Assembly (NCBI GenBank): GCA_963801855.1
Contig: CAWDGK010000002.1
Span: 496,001 to 560,000, forward strand
Length of the DNA: 64,000 nt
Origin: JACDAN01 sp963801855
GTDB lineage: Bacteria; Actinomycetota; Thermoleophilia; Gaiellales; Gaiellaceae
Direction: 5' to 3'
Of this stretch, positions 29,559 through 38,358 are shown piece by piece. Both the position numbers and the translations under genes were made by a program. The notes below the pieces were generated by a model, which ran no database searches, had not been told where the DNA came from, and saw only the letters and a list, made by a program, of their open reading frames with translations. Each line of letters opens with the position of its first letter. Position 1 is the stretch's first letter.

Positions 29559-29574
29559 CGGGAGCGCGCCGGGC

Positions 29575-30104
29575 GTGAGGATCATCGCCGGAGAGAAACG
29601 TGGTGCCAGGATCGTCGCGCCGAGAGGTCACGACGTACGCCCGACCGGCGACCGGGTCCGGGAAGCCGCGTTCAACCTGATCGGGCCGGTGGACGGTGCG
29701 TCCGTGCTCGACCTCTTCGCCGGGTCCGGCGCGTACGGGCTCGAGGCGCTCTCTCGTGGAGCCGCCGCCGCCGTGTTCGCCGAGGTGGACAAACGTGCCT
29801 CCGACTCGATCCGGCAGAACCTCGCGAAGCTCCGGTTCACCGGCGCGACCGTCCTCAATCGCGACGCCGTCCAGGTGCTGGCCGAGGAGGCCGGAGCGGG
29901 GAGGCGTTACGATCTCGTCCTCCTCGATCCGCCCTACCGGATGTATTCCTCCCTGCAAAACCGCATCTCCATGTACCTCCCCGCCGTGCTCGCGCCGGAC
30001 GGACTCGCCGTCGTCGAGACGCACGCGAAGGAGGAGCCCGAGCTTCCCCTCGCGATGCGGACGAGTCGCAAGTACGGCTCGGCGCGCCTCACCCTCTTCG
30101 AGCA

Positions 30105-30108
<4 letters not shown>
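29575..30108 (+). CDS. rsmD: 16S rRNA (guanine966-N2)-methyltransferase RsmD
   Basis: Methylates G966 of 16S rRNA. The 177-residue protein starts VRIIAGEKRGARIVAPRG, has the RPTGDRVREAAFNL motif, SAM-binding VLDLFAGSGAYGLEALSRGA, and the catalytic LLDPPYRMY (DPPY). It is followed by coaD with a TTGA overlap, the same rsmD-coaD order seen widely. GTG 29575 is the start. Confidence 0.95.
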
Positions 30109-30617
<509 letters not shown>

Positions 30618-30620
<3 letters not shown>

Positions 30621-30632
30621 ACTTCCCGCCCT
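30618..30632 (+). promoter_or_regulatory. TAGACT -10-like element before SepIVA-like gene
   Basis: TAGACT at 30618-30623 (its TAG is the coaD stop codon) lies 9 bases before ATG 30633; candidate leaderless or near-leaderless promoter. Confidence 0.4.
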
Positions 30633-31145
30633 ATGGACGTCCTCGTACTCATCGACAAGCTCGACGACCTCGTTCACAACGCCAAGGCCGTCCCGCTCAC
30701 CGACCAGGTGCGCATCGACCGCGAGGAGATCTACGAGATCCTCGACCAGATGCGGGCCACGATCCCCGAGGAGATCAAGCAGGCCCGTTGGATCGTCAAG
30801 GAGCGGCAGGAGATGCTGGCCGAGGCGAAGCGGGAGGGCGACCGCATCCTGGGCGAGGCCCGGGAGCAGGCGGTACGCGAGGCGTCGCAGACGGAGATCG
30901 TCAAGCTCGCCGAGCGCCAGGCGCAGGAGATCATCGACGAGGCGCGCCGCACCGCCCGCGAGACGCGGCTCGAGATGGAGGACTGGGCCGACAGCATCCT
31001 CTCGACGCTCGAGGTCAACCTGGACAAGTTCCTCGGCGCCGTCAAGCGGGGCCGCGAGCGGCTCCACGAGCGCTCGCAGGAGACGGTCGTAGCGGGAATC
31101 GCCGCACCGGGCTCCTCGAACGACGACGCGCCCTACGACGGCTAG
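30633..31145 (+). CDS. SepIVA-like DivIVA-family coiled-coil protein
   Basis: A 170-residue, almost wholly helical protein: MDVLVLIDKLDDLVHNAKAV at the start (DivIVA-like membrane-binding and dimer segment), then a long charged coiled coil (residues ~40-150) rich in Glu, Lys and Arg. In mycobacteria the gene after coaD encodes SepIVA, a division and cell-tip protein; position and shape match. The disordered end (GSSNDDAPYDG) is typical. Role in division is inferred from the mycobacterial protein. Confidence 0.8.
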   Translation: MDVLVLIDKLDDLVHNAKAVPLTDQVRIDREEIYEILDQMRATIPEEIKQARWIVKERQEMLAEAKREGDRILGEAREQAVREASQTEIVKLAERQAQEIIDEARRTARETRLEMEDWADSILSTLEVNLDKFLGAVKRGRERLHERSQETVVAGIAAPGSSNDDAPYDG

Positions 31146-31879
31146 ATCCGTCGCTGCTCTCTACGACGTGCACGGCAACCCTGCCGCGCTCGAAGCCGTC
31201 CTCGCAGAGGCCGGCGACGCGAAGCTCGTCTTCGGCGGCGACCTCGCGGCGGGACCCTTCCCGGTCGAGACCCTCGACCGGATCATGAAGCTCGACGCGC
31301 TCGTCATCCGCGGAAACGCCGACCGCGAGCTCCTGAGCGACGAGATTCCCGAAGGCGGGCTGATCGGCGAGTGGGTCGTGGACCAGCTCGAGGACCGGCA
31401 CCGGGAGTTCATCGCCGGCTTGCCGGAGACTGTCGAGCTCGACGTCGACGGCGTCGGGCGAGTCCTCTTCTGCCACGGCTCGCCGAGAAGCGACGAGGAG
31501 ATGATCCTGCGGACGACGCCGGACGAGTGGCTGCGCGACATGCTCCAGGGACGTCGAGGCCGACGCCGTCGTCTGCGGGCACACGCACATGCAGTTCGAT
31601 CGCGACGTCGACGGGATCCGCGTCGTGAACGCCGGCAGTGTCGGCCTCGCGTACGGCGCGCCGGGAGCGCACTGGCTTGCGCTCGGGCCGGACATCGAGC
31701 ACCACCGGACGCCCTACGACAACCTGGCCTTCGCCGACCGGGTAGCGGCCCTCGACTGGCCGCTCGCCGAGCGCTTCGCGGAGGACAACATCCGCAACTT
31801 CCCGTCGGTCCAGGAGGTCCTCGATTTCTTCGAGCCGGTCGCCGAGAAGCAGTGGGCCCAGCGCTCCTCCGGGCGATGA
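31146..31879 (+). CDS. Calcineurin-like metallophosphoesterase (YfcE/MJ0936 type), frame interrupted
   Basis: All metal-binding motifs are present: LYDVHGN (DxH), VFGGDLAAGP (GD), IRGNADRE (GNxD), LFCHGSPR (GHxx) and VVCGHTHMQF (GHTH). The last two are in different frames joined by a net +1 shift near 31549. The first motif begins upstream of the first GTG (31168); directly after the previous stop only ATC 31146 is available, and using it would also need a one-base adjustment, so the 5' end is unresolved. It should hydrolyse phosphodiesters or monoesters; substrate unknown. Confidence 0.75.
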
Positions 31880-31907
31880 ACGCCGGTTTCTGACGGCTGC
31901 AAAACGA

Positions 31908-31982
31908 CGCTGGGGAGTAGCCTCGGGCCGCGCCCATATCTCTGGATATGAACGCGGCCCGAGTCCGCACCCCAGCGGGTTT
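31908..31982 (+). terminator. Long three-part hairpin followed by TTTT
   Basis: Nested arms: CGCTGGGG (31908-31915) with CCCCAGCG (31970-31977), CTCGGGCCGCG (31922-31932) with CGCGGCCCGAG (31953-31963), and CATATC (31935-31940) with GATATG (31945-31950) closed by a TCTG loop. GGTTTT follows. All 25 pairs are perfect within the arms. It sits in the 160-base gap between the phosphoesterase and DUF177 genes and most simply ends the upstream transcript; it is larger than an ordinary intrinsic terminator. Confidence 0.6.
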
Positions 31983-32040
31983 TCGCGCGCCAGAAATCCG
32001 GCGACATCACCCGAAGGAGCGCCAGATACCCTGACCCGCA

Positions 32041-32550
32041 GTGACGACCTTCGATCTCAGACAGGCCAAGCTCCGCCCGGGCGAGGAGTACCGCGACGAG
32101 CAGGAGATCGACTTCGCGCCCTACGATCTCGGCGGCCAGCGCTACCTTCCGGTGCCCGAGACCGTGCCGGCCGAGCTCGTGATCGGCCGTGGGACGAGCG
32201 GCACCGTCTTCGAGCTTCGCCTCCGCTCCCGGCTCCACGGTCCGTGCGTCCGGTGCCTGAAGGACGCCGTCGTCGATCTTCCCGTCCACGCTCGGGAGTA
32301 CCAGGCGACGAGCCCCGGCGACTCCGACGAGCTCCGGACGCCGTACGTGGACGAGAACCGCCTCGACCTGTCGGCCTGGGCGCGCGACGCCGTCGCCCTG
32401 GCGCTGCCCGAGCAGATTCTCTGCCGGGAGGAGTGCGCCGGCCTCTGCGCGGTCTGCGGCGAAGACCTGAACGACAATCCACACGAGCACGTCGAGGAGC
32501 GCCGCGACCCGCGCTGGGAGGCCCTCGAAGGGCTCAAAGAGCAGCTTTAG
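32041..32550 (+). CDS. DUF177 (YceD-like) protein
   Basis: A 169-residue member of the DUF177 family, which almost always precedes rpmF and is linked to 23S rRNA or large-subunit maturation. It has the ELVIGRGTSGTVFELRLRSR strand region, a CVRCLK pair and the C-terminal Cys cluster CREECAGLCAVCGEDLN, probably a zinc site. GTG start; TACCCT (32027-32032) lies 8 bases upstream, after the long hairpin, so this begins the DUF177-rpmF transcript. Confidence 0.9.
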   Translation: MTTFDLRQAKLRPGEEYRDEQEIDFAPYDLGGQRYLPVPETVPAELVIGRGTSGTVFELRLRSRLHGPCVRCLKDAVVDLPVHAREYQATSPGDSDELRTPYVDENRLDLSAWARDAVALALPEQILCREECAGLCAVCGEDLNDNPHEHVEERRDPRWEALEGLKEQL

Positions 32551-32568
32551 CTACCATCCCGACCCGCG

Positions 32569-32757
32569 ATGGCAGTTCCCAAGCGAAAGACGTCGAAAGC
32601 CCGCCGCGACAAGCGCCGAGCGAACCACAAGCTCGAGGCGCCGCGGGTCAACGAGTGCCCGCTCTGCCATCGTCCGAAGCGGCCCCATCAGATGTGCCCG
32701 ACCTGCAAGACCTACCGCGGGCGCGAAGTCGAGCCGCTGCGCACGCCGGTCCCGTAG
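32569..32757 (+). CDS. rpmF: Ribosomal protein bL32
   Basis: A 62-residue zinc-type bL32: AVPKRKTSKARRDKRRANHK at the N-terminus and two CxxC pairs (CPLCHRP and CPTCKTYRG). A complete four-Cys form. It follows DUF177 by 18 bases; TACCAT at 32552-32557 could be a promoter. Confidence 0.97.
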   Translation: MAVPKRKTSKARRDKRRANHKLEAPRVNECPLCHRPKRPHQMCPTCKTYRGREVEPLRTPVP

Positions 32758-32798
32758 AATCGGCGCGCCCGCAATCCAACTACGCAAGGTGAGGTGAC
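32755..32798 (+). promoter_or_regulatory. Promoter and ribosome binding site of acpP
   Basis: TAGAAT (32755-32760) could be the -10; it overlaps the rpmF stop codon. A Shine-Dalgarno-like AAGGTGAGGTGAC ends directly before ATG 32799, so this gene uses an ordinary short leader rather than a leaderless start. Confidence 0.45.
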
Positions 32799-33044
32799 AT
32801 GGCAGCGTCCCGCGACGAAGTCTTCGAGCGCATCAGGGAAGTTCTGGCAGAGCGCTTGTCCGTAGAAGAAGCGGACATCACAGAGGAAGCCAATTTCCAG
32901 GAGGATCTCGGCGCCGACTCGCTCGACCTCGTCGAGATGATCATGGAGCTCGAGGATCAATTCGGGATCAAGATCCCGGACGAGGACGCCCAGGGCATCC
33001 AGACGGTCGGTCAGGCTGTCGAGTACGTCACGTCGCACCAGTAG
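32799..33044 (+). CDS. acpP: Acyl carrier protein
   Basis: An 81-residue acidic four-helix protein with the 4'-phosphopantetheine attachment site DLGADSLDLVEMIMELE (Ser in DSL). It carries acyl chains in fatty acid synthesis. The neighbours rpmF and rnc are the usual context, though fabD/fabG/fabF genes are not between them. Confidence 0.96.
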   Translation: MAASRDEVFERIREVLAERLSVEEADITEEANFQEDLGADSLDLVEMIMELEDQFGIKIPDEDAQGIQTVGQAVEYVTSHQ

Positions 33045-33081
33045 CCAGGCGCCGCCCGGTGCGCCTGGCCGGCTCGCGCAG

Positions 33082-33780
33082 CTGATCCAGGAGCTGCCCG
33101 CCGCCCTGGCCGACAACGCCTTCACGCACCCTTCGTGGGCGCCCGACCGGGCGTCCTCGTACGAGCGGCTGGAGTTTCTCGGGGACAGCGTCCTCGAGCT
33201 CGCCGTCGCCCGGGCGCTCTACGACCAGTATCCGGATCTCGCCGAGGGAAAGCTCGCGAAGATCCGCTCGCACGTCGTCTCTCGGGCGAGTTGCGCCGTC
33301 GTCTCCCGCGAGCTCGAGCTCGGCGAGCGGCTGATCGCGATGGGCGCGGGAATCGTCCCCGACGACGAGCTCGGGCGACTCGCTCGCAACCGGAACGTCC
33401 TCGCGGCGCTGCTCGAGGCCGCCCTCGCCGCCCTCTTCCTCAAGCACGGGTTCGCTCCGATCGAGGCGGCGATCGTCGAGGCCTTCAGCGGCCGGATCGA
33501 GTACGCGGCAACCACCCACGTCGATTTCAAGACCGAGTTGCAGGAGCAGCTGGCCGCCCTCGGGCGCCAGGTGAGCTATTCGGTGCTCGACGTGGAGGGC
33601 CCGCCACACGACCGGAAGTTCACTTCGGCCGCCGTCATCGACGGCGACCAGGCCGGCGTCGGCGTGGGGGCCTCGAAGAAGGCCGCCGAGCAGGAAGCGG
33701 CGAAGCAGGCGCTCGAAAAGGTTCGCGCTCGCGTAGGGAAGAAAACCTCGTCGCCGAACGTCCGGTGTGCGAGGTGTTGA
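33082..33780 (+). CDS. rnc: Ribonuclease III, probable CTG start
   Basis: RNase III cuts double-stranded RNA, including rRNA precursors. AFTHPSWAPD, the signature SYERLEFLGDSVLELAVARA with catalytic Glu and Asp, and LARNRNVLAALLEAALAALF are present, followed by a dsRNA-binding domain (DFKTELQEQLAALGRQVSYS, then GASKKAAEQEAAKQALEKV). All of the signature lies upstream of the first ATG (33340). No ATG/GTG/TTG exists in frame after the acpP stop; CTG 33082 is the first near-cognate codon at a sensible position. The exact start is uncertain. Confidence 0.9.
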   Translation: MIQELPAALADNAFTHPSWAPDRASSYERLEFLGDSVLELAVARALYDQYPDLAEGKLAKIRSHVVSRASCAVVSRELELGERLIAMGAGIVPDDELGRLARNRNVLAALLEAALAALFLKHGFAPIEAAIVEAFSGRIEYAATTHVDFKTELQEQLAALGRQVSYSVLDVEGPPHDRKFTSAAVIDGDQAGVGVGASKKAAEQEAAKQALEKVRARVGKKTSSPNVRCARC

Positions 33781-33784
33781 CCTG

Positions 33785-34282
33785 GTGAAGAAGCTTCTGC
33801 TCGGTCTCGGCGTCGTCGTTCTGGCCGCGCTTGGCTCCGTCGCTGCCTGGAAGCTCGTCGACGACAGTGGTCGTGAGGGCGCCCTGACGCTCTCGACCAC
33901 GCCGCAGTTGGCGCCACTGACGCCGGCGCCGTCGATGAAGAGCCCGAACGGCGACTACTCGATCGTGGTGGGCAACAGCGGGATCACGCTTTCCGGCCCG
34001 AACGGCTCGGTCGAGCTTGACGGTGGCGGGATCCTGGTCAAGAGCTCGGGCAACACGGTGAGCGTCACTCCGGGGGCGATCGACATCAGCTCCGCCGCTA
34101 CGGCGTCGGTGCGGGGCTCGATCGTGCGCCTCGGCTGTAGCTCGGGTGGGCAGCCCGTTGCAAGGATGGGATCTCCGGTGCAGGTCAACGGGACCGTGTC
34201 GCTCGGACCCAACGGCGGAACCGCTCCGGTCGTCAGCACGGGAACCATTACGCAAGGCTCCCCGACCCTCTTCGCCTGCTAA
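33785..34282 (+). CDS. Membrane-anchored protein resembling a phage gpV/VgrG spike tip with PAAR-like end
   Basis: An N-terminal helix (LLLGLGVVVLAALGSVAAW) anchors or exports the protein. Residues ~55-120 are short repeating beta strands (NGDYSIVVGNSGITLSGPNG, then SVELDGGGILVKSSGNTVSV) like the triple-stranded beta-helix of gpV/gp5/VgrG. After a single Cys (RLGCSSGG) comes QPVARMGSPVQVNGTV, which resembles the PAAR opening of spike tips. No other phage or secretion-system gene is near. Starts with GTG 4 bases after the rnc stop. Function unknown; similarity is by eye. Confidence 0.65.
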   Translation: MKKLLLGLGVVVLAALGSVAAWKLVDDSGREGALTLSTTPQLAPLTPAPSMKSPNGDYSIVVGNSGITLSGPNGSVELDGGGILVKSSGNTVSVTPGAIDISSAATASVRGSIVRLGCSSGGQPVARMGSPVQVNGTVSLGPNGGTAPVVSTGTITQGSPTLFAC

Positions 34283-34303
34283 AGCGCCATCCGGCTTCAC
34301 CAC

Positions 34304-34318
34304 TAGCGTTCGGCCTGC
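34304..34318 (+). promoter_or_regulatory. Leaderless promoter -10 of smc
   Basis: TAGCGT (34304-34309) lies 9 bases before GTG 34319 in a 36-base gap. Confidence 0.4.
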
Positions 34319-36847
34319 GTGCATCTGAGCGCAATCCGCATCCGCGGCTTCAAGTCCTTCCCTGAAGCGGTCGAGGTTCGCCTCGAGCCGGGCGTTGCCG
34401 TGGTCGTCGGGCCGAACGGCTCCGGGAAGTCGAACGTGGCCGACGCGCTCCTCTGGGCGTCCGGAAGCATGTCCCCGAACGAGCTGCGCGCCGAGAAGCC
34501 CGACGACGTGCTCTTCTCGGGCTCGGGCGGCCGTCAACCAGTCGCTCACTGCCAGGTCGAGCTCGTCCTCGACAACGCGGACAACACGCTTGCCGAGCTT
34601 CCGGCCGAGGTCTCCGTCATGCGGCGCCTGCATCGGGGCGGGGAGGGTCAGTACCTGATCAACGGGACGCCCGTGCGCCGCACCGATCTCGTGGAGCTGC
34701 TTGCCGACGTCGGCCTCGGCGGTGCAGCGGGCTCGGTCATCTCTCAGGGCAAGGTCGAGCAGATCCTCGCCTCGAAGCCCGAGGAGCGTCGCGCGCTCGT
34801 CGAGGAGGCCGCCGGGCTCGGAAAGTTCAAGCGGCGCCGCCACCGTGCGGAGCTGAAGCTGACGCGCGTCGGGCAGGACGTGGCCCGGGCGCGGGACATC
34901 GAGGCCGAGGTCAAGAAGCGGCTGCGCCCGCTCGCACTCCAGGCCAGCGCCGCGGAGCGGGCGGAGAAGCTCGGCGGCGAGATCGCCTCGCTCGAAGCAG
35001 CCGTCGCGACGCTCGACCTGGCGGGGATCGACGAGCGCATCGGCACTGCGTCCGAACGGCGGGACGCAGCCGGGCACGCCAAGCGCCGCACCGAGACGAA
35101 GCTCGAGGAGCTGCTCGCCGAGCGGAACCGAGCCGAGGAGGAGCTGGCCGACGCCGCAGGCAAGCGGGAGGCCTCGACGGCGTCCCTCTACCGGCTCAAG
35201 AGCGCCGGCGAGCGGCTGGGTCTGAGGCGGGAGAGTGCGAGCTCGCTCGTCGAATCGCTCCGCCAGGCCGCCAGCCGGCCCAGGCTGCGAACGGGACCCT
35301 CATCGGCCGACCTCCGTCGCCAGGCGCTCCGGGAGGAGGCCGGGCTCGTCCGCGAGCGGCTCGCTGCACTGGAGCGGACACTCGCCGAACGTGAAGGAGT
35401 CCCTCCCGCAGCTCGAGCACTCGCCGAAGCGGGTCATGAGCTCCTGCTGTCCCGATTAGACGTTGCTCCGGGAGACGAGAAGGCTGTCGCCGCCGCGCTC
35501 CGCGGTCGCGGCGCCGCGATTCTCGCGCCTGACGAGCGAGCTGCCCTGCTCCTCGTCGACGAAGCTCGAGCTCGGGGCCTCGGCAGCCTGCACGTCGTCG
35601 TCGACGACCGGGTGGACGAGTTCGCGATCGTCGAGCGAGACGAGCTTCTCGCCCAGGACGGGCTCGCGGTCACCAGGGAAGGAGTGGCGTACGACCCGGA
35701 TCGTCGTGAGGTCTGGTTCGCAGGCGAGGCGGCGGAGGCCGTCCTGCTGGAGCTCGAGGCTCGACGCCGAGCACTCGCGGAAGAGGTGCAGGAGCTCGAG
35801 CGGCAGGCCGAGGAGATCGTGGACGAGCCTGCTCCGACAGGCGAGGCGGACGACGGCCGTTACCGGCCGTTGATCGCGGTCGCCGAGCGGCTCGAGCGCA
35901 CGCTGGCTGCCGCTGGATCCGCCACCGACCGCTGGGAGCCGACGCTTCGTGCCCGGGCCGACGCCGGCACCGCGCGAACAGGCGACCTCGCGGCTGAGCT
36001 TCGCCGGCTTGGCGGAGCAGAGGCCGAGATTCGGCGCGAGGCGGGCGAGGCCGCGGCTGCGGCCGGAGCGATCGACGTCGAGCTCGCCCGCATGCAGGCC
36101 GAGCGCGAGGAAGCGCAGCGCCGCCTCGACGCGGCCGGCGCCGAGCCGTCCGAGGGAGACGATCGCGAGGCGATCGTCCAGAGGCTCGCGAAGCTCGAGC
36201 TTCGCCGCGAGGAGCTGGGGCGGGTCAACCCGCTCGCCGCGGAGGAGTACGAGCGAGAGAAGGAGACACTCGCCGAACTGAGCATGCAACGAGAGGATCT
36301 CGAGCGCAGCCTCGACGAGCTCGCCAAGCTGAGAGACGACCTCGACCGAACTGTCGAGCGTCGCTTCGCCGAGACCTTCGAGGCCGTCAGCGCCCACTTC
36401 GAGGAGGTCGCCTCCACACTCTTCCCGGGGGGCCACGGCCGTCTCCGTCTGACCGGCGAGGCCGAGGGAGACGACGAGGACTCGGCCCCGGGGATCGAGG
36501 TCGAGCTTCGCCCCGCCGGGAAGCGAGTGACCCGGCTCTCGCTGCTGTCGGGCGGCGAGAAGGCGCTCGGCGCGATCTCGTTCCTCTTCGCCCTCTTCCT
36601 CGCCCGGCCCTGCCCGTTCTACCTCCTGGACGAGGTGGAAGCCGCTCTCGACGACGCCAACATCGGGCGCTTCGTCGAGCTTCTCCGCCGTTTCGCCGAC
36701 CGAGCCCAGTTCATCGTCATCACGCACCAGAAGAAGACGATGGAGGCTGCGGACGTCCTCTACGGGGTCACGATGGGCGAGTCCGGCGTCTCACAGATCA
36801 TCTCGCGCAAGGTCCCGCGCGAAGCGGCCGCCGAAGCCGCGGCCTAG
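34319..36847 (+). CDS. smc: Chromosome segregation protein SMC, short-armed
   Basis: Complete SMC architecture in 842 residues: Walker A GPNGSGKSN (31-39), Q-loop region, N-terminal coil, a hinge-like globular part (about residues 360-480, with LGSLHVVVDDRVDEFAIVER), C-terminal coil, then LLSGGEKALG (~742-751) and Walker B YLLDEVEAALDDAN (~768). Ordinary bacterial SMCs have 1100-1200 residues; here each arm is ~180-230 residues instead of ~300. The frame is unbroken and all motifs are intact, so the shortening appears real. GTG start; it shares a CTAG stop with the convergent YjbR gene. scpA/scpB are not adjacent. Confidence 0.93.
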   Translation: MHLSAIRIRGFKSFPEAVEVRLEPGVAVVVGPNGSGKSNVADALLWASGSMSPNELRAEKPDDVLFSGSGGRQPVAHCQVELVLDNADNTLAELPAEVSVMRRLHRGGEGQYLINGTPVRRTDLVELLADVGLGGAAGSVISQGKVEQILASKPEERRALVEEAAGLGKFKRRRHRAELKLTRVGQDVARARDIEAEVKKRLRPLALQASAAERAEKLGGEIASLEAAVATLDLAGIDERIGTASERRDAAGHAKRRTETKLEELLAERNRAEEELADAAGKREASTASLYRLKSAGERLGLRRESASSLVESLRQAASRPRLRTGPSSADLRRQALREEAGLVRERLAALERTLAEREGVPPAARALAEAGHELLLSRLDVAPGDEKAVAAALRGRGAAILAPDERAALLLVDEARARGLGSLHVVVDDRVDEFAIVERDELLAQDGLAVTREGVAYDPDRREVWFAGEAAEAVLLELEARRRALAEEVQELERQAEEIVDEPAPTGEADDGRYRPLIAVAERLERTLAAAGSATDRWEPTLRARADAGTARTGDLAAELRRLGGAEAEIRREAGEAAAAAGAIDVELARMQAEREEAQRRLDAAGAEPSEGDDREAIVQRLAKLELRREELGRVNPLAAEEYEREKETLAELSMQREDLERSLDELAKLRDDLDRTVERRFAETFEAVSAHFEEVASTLFPGGHGRLRLTGEAEGDDEDSAPGIEVELRPAGKRVTRLSLLSGGEKALGAISFLFALFLARPCPFYLLDEVEAALDDANIGRFVELLRRFADRAQFIVITHQKKTMEAADVLYGVTMGESGVSQIISRKVPREAAAEAAA

Positions 36848-37170
36848 CCCCGCTTCTCGCGCGCGATCGTCCAGGCGTCCTCGAGCCGGTCGCGCAACCC
36901 CTCGGCCGTCGCCGCTCCCAGGCGCACGAGGACGTAGCCGGCCGCCGACTCGTAGTGCGGCGTGACGTAGAAGAGCTCCGGCTCGCCCGAGAGCATGAGC
37001 GGCCGCTCGTCCGGGTCGCAGCGAATGACCAAAGCGCCGGCGGCCTGCTTGTGCGGGCTCAAGCCCGCAAACCACTTGCCTCGCACTTTCACGCAGGGCG
37101 CTCCGTACGACGTCGACTCCTCCACGTCTTCGAGTGCGAGCGCCAGATCGCGAACCTCGTCCCACTCCAT
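36844..37170 (-). CDS. MmcQ/YjbR family protein
   Basis: A 108-residue protein with the YjbR fold: VRDLALALEDVEESTSYGAP, VKVRGKWFAGLSP, LVIRCDPDERPLML and the C-terminal AWTIAREKRG. Family members are small DNA-binding-like domains of unclear role. ATG 37170; its stop and the smc stop are the two strands of one CTAG. Confidence 0.88.
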   Translation of the reverse strand: MEWDEVRDLALALEDVEESTSYGAPCVKVRGKWFAGLSPHKQAAGALVIRCDPDERPLMLSGEPELFYVTPHYESAAGYVLVRLGAATAEGLRDRLEDAWTIAREKRG

Positions 37171-37182
37171 AGGCGCTGAGGC

Positions 37183-37194
37183 TAGCCTCCCGCG
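37183..37194 (+). promoter_or_regulatory. Leaderless promoter -10 of ftsY
   Basis: TAGCCT (37183-37188) lies 6 bases before ATG 37195 in the 24-base gap between divergent genes. Confidence 0.45.
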
Positions 37195-38142
37195 ATGGCC
37201 AGGAGCTGGGGCGAGTTTCTCGGCGACACCGACACGCCGGACGAGACCGAGGCGGAGCAGGAAGGTTTCTTCTCCCGTCTGCGCGACTCGCTGGGCAAGA
37301 GCCGGCGCGCCCTGACGGAGCAGATCGCCGCAGCCGCGTTCGATCCGGGGGACAGCGAGGCCTGGGAGCGTCTGGAGGAAGCGTTGATCGCCGCGGACGT
37401 CGGCGTTCCGACGACGGCGGAGCTCGTCCAGCGCCTCGAGGCCCGCGGAGAGGTCGGCGAGCTCGGCGCCGCCCTCAGCGAGGAGGCCGCGCAGCTGCTC
37501 GGTGAAGCGCCCCGGCTCGACCTCACCCACAAGCCCACGGTGATCCTGGTCGTCGGCGTCAACGGCACCGGCAAGACGACGACGATCGGGAAGCTGGCGC
37601 ACCGCCTGACCGAGCACGGCCATTCCGTCCTCCTCGCCGCCGCGGACACGTTCCGCGCCGCCGCCGAGGAGCAGCTCGAGATCTGGGCCGAGCGGTCGGG
37701 CGCCGATTTCGTCGGCTCGGAACGCGGGGGAGATCCGGCCGCGGTCGCCTACGACGGCATCGAGGCGGCGGTCGCCCGCGGGCGCGACGTCGTCATCGTC
37801 GACACCGCCGGCCGGCTCCACACGCAGACCAACCTGATGGAGGAGCTGTCGAAGGTCCGCCGCGTGATCGAGCGCCGACTCGAGGGCGCGCCCCACGAGA
37901 CGCTGCTCGTCGTCGATGCGACGACAGGGCAGAACGGGCTCCAGCAGGCTCGGCTCTTCGGCGAGGCCGTCCAGGTCACCGGCGTCGCGCTCACCAAGCT
38001 CGACGGCTCGGCGAAAGGGGGTGTCGCGCTCGCGATCGCCCACGAGCTCGGCCTCCCGGTCAAGCTCGTGGGCGTCGGCGAGGGGCTGGACGACCTGAGG
38101 CCGTTCGACGCCCGCGACTATGCGAACGCGCTCCTGCTCTAG
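37195..38142 (+). CDS. ftsY: Signal recognition particle receptor FtsY
   Basis: The membrane-side SRP receptor GTPase. NG domain with G1 GVNGTGKTTTIGKLA, DTFRAAAEEQLEIW, G3 VIVDTAGRLHTQTN, G4 TKLDGSAKGGVALAI and closing GVGEGLDDLRPFDARDYANAL. The A domain is short (residues 1-45, acidic), so membrane contact is through the small amphipathic start. It pairs with ffh, encoded 3.5 kb downstream. Confidence 0.96.
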   Translation: MARSWGEFLGDTDTPDETEAEQEGFFSRLRDSLGKSRRALTEQIAAAAFDPGDSEAWERLEEALIAADVGVPTTAELVQRLEARGEVGELGAALSEEAAQLLGEAPRLDLTHKPTVILVVGVNGTGKTTTIGKLAHRLTEHGHSVLLAAADTFRAAAEEQLEIWAERSGADFVGSERGGDPAAVAYDGIEAAVARGRDVVIVDTAGRLHTQTNLMEELSKVRRVIERRLEGAPHETLLVVDATTGQNGLQQARLFGEAVQVTGVALTKLDGSAKGGVALAIAHELGLPVKLVGVGEGLDDLRPFDARDYANALLL

Positions 38143-38345
38143 CGCTCGACCGAGAAGGCGATGTTGACGGTCGTGCGGTACATGCTGATCCGGTCGTTCT
38201 CGACCAGCGCGCTCATCGAGACGACGTCGGCGCCGGAGATCCCGCGCAGGGTCTTCGACGCCTCCTGAACGGCGACGTCGGCCGCCTTGGCGAAGCTCTC
38301 GGGCGACTGGCCGATGATCGTGATGACTTTGGCGATTTCTGCCAT
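38139..38345 (-). CDS. Dodecin
   Basis: A 68-residue dodecin: AKVITIIGQSPESFAKAADV followed by the helix and strands of the family, ending RTTVNIAFSVER. Dodecins form hollow dodecamers that store flavins (FMN, riboflavin) or CoA and guard against flavin photochemistry. The Trp that stacks flavin in archaeal dodecin is replaced (position near ISGADVVSMSAL has none), so the ligand may differ. SD GAGGAGAGC precedes ATG 38345. Its stop shares CTAG with ftsY. Confidence 0.9.
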   Translation of the reverse strand: MAEIAKVITIIGQSPESFAKAADVAVQEASKTLRGISGADVVSMSALVENDRISMYRTTVNIAFSVER

Positions 38346-38358
38346 GTGCTCTCCTCTC

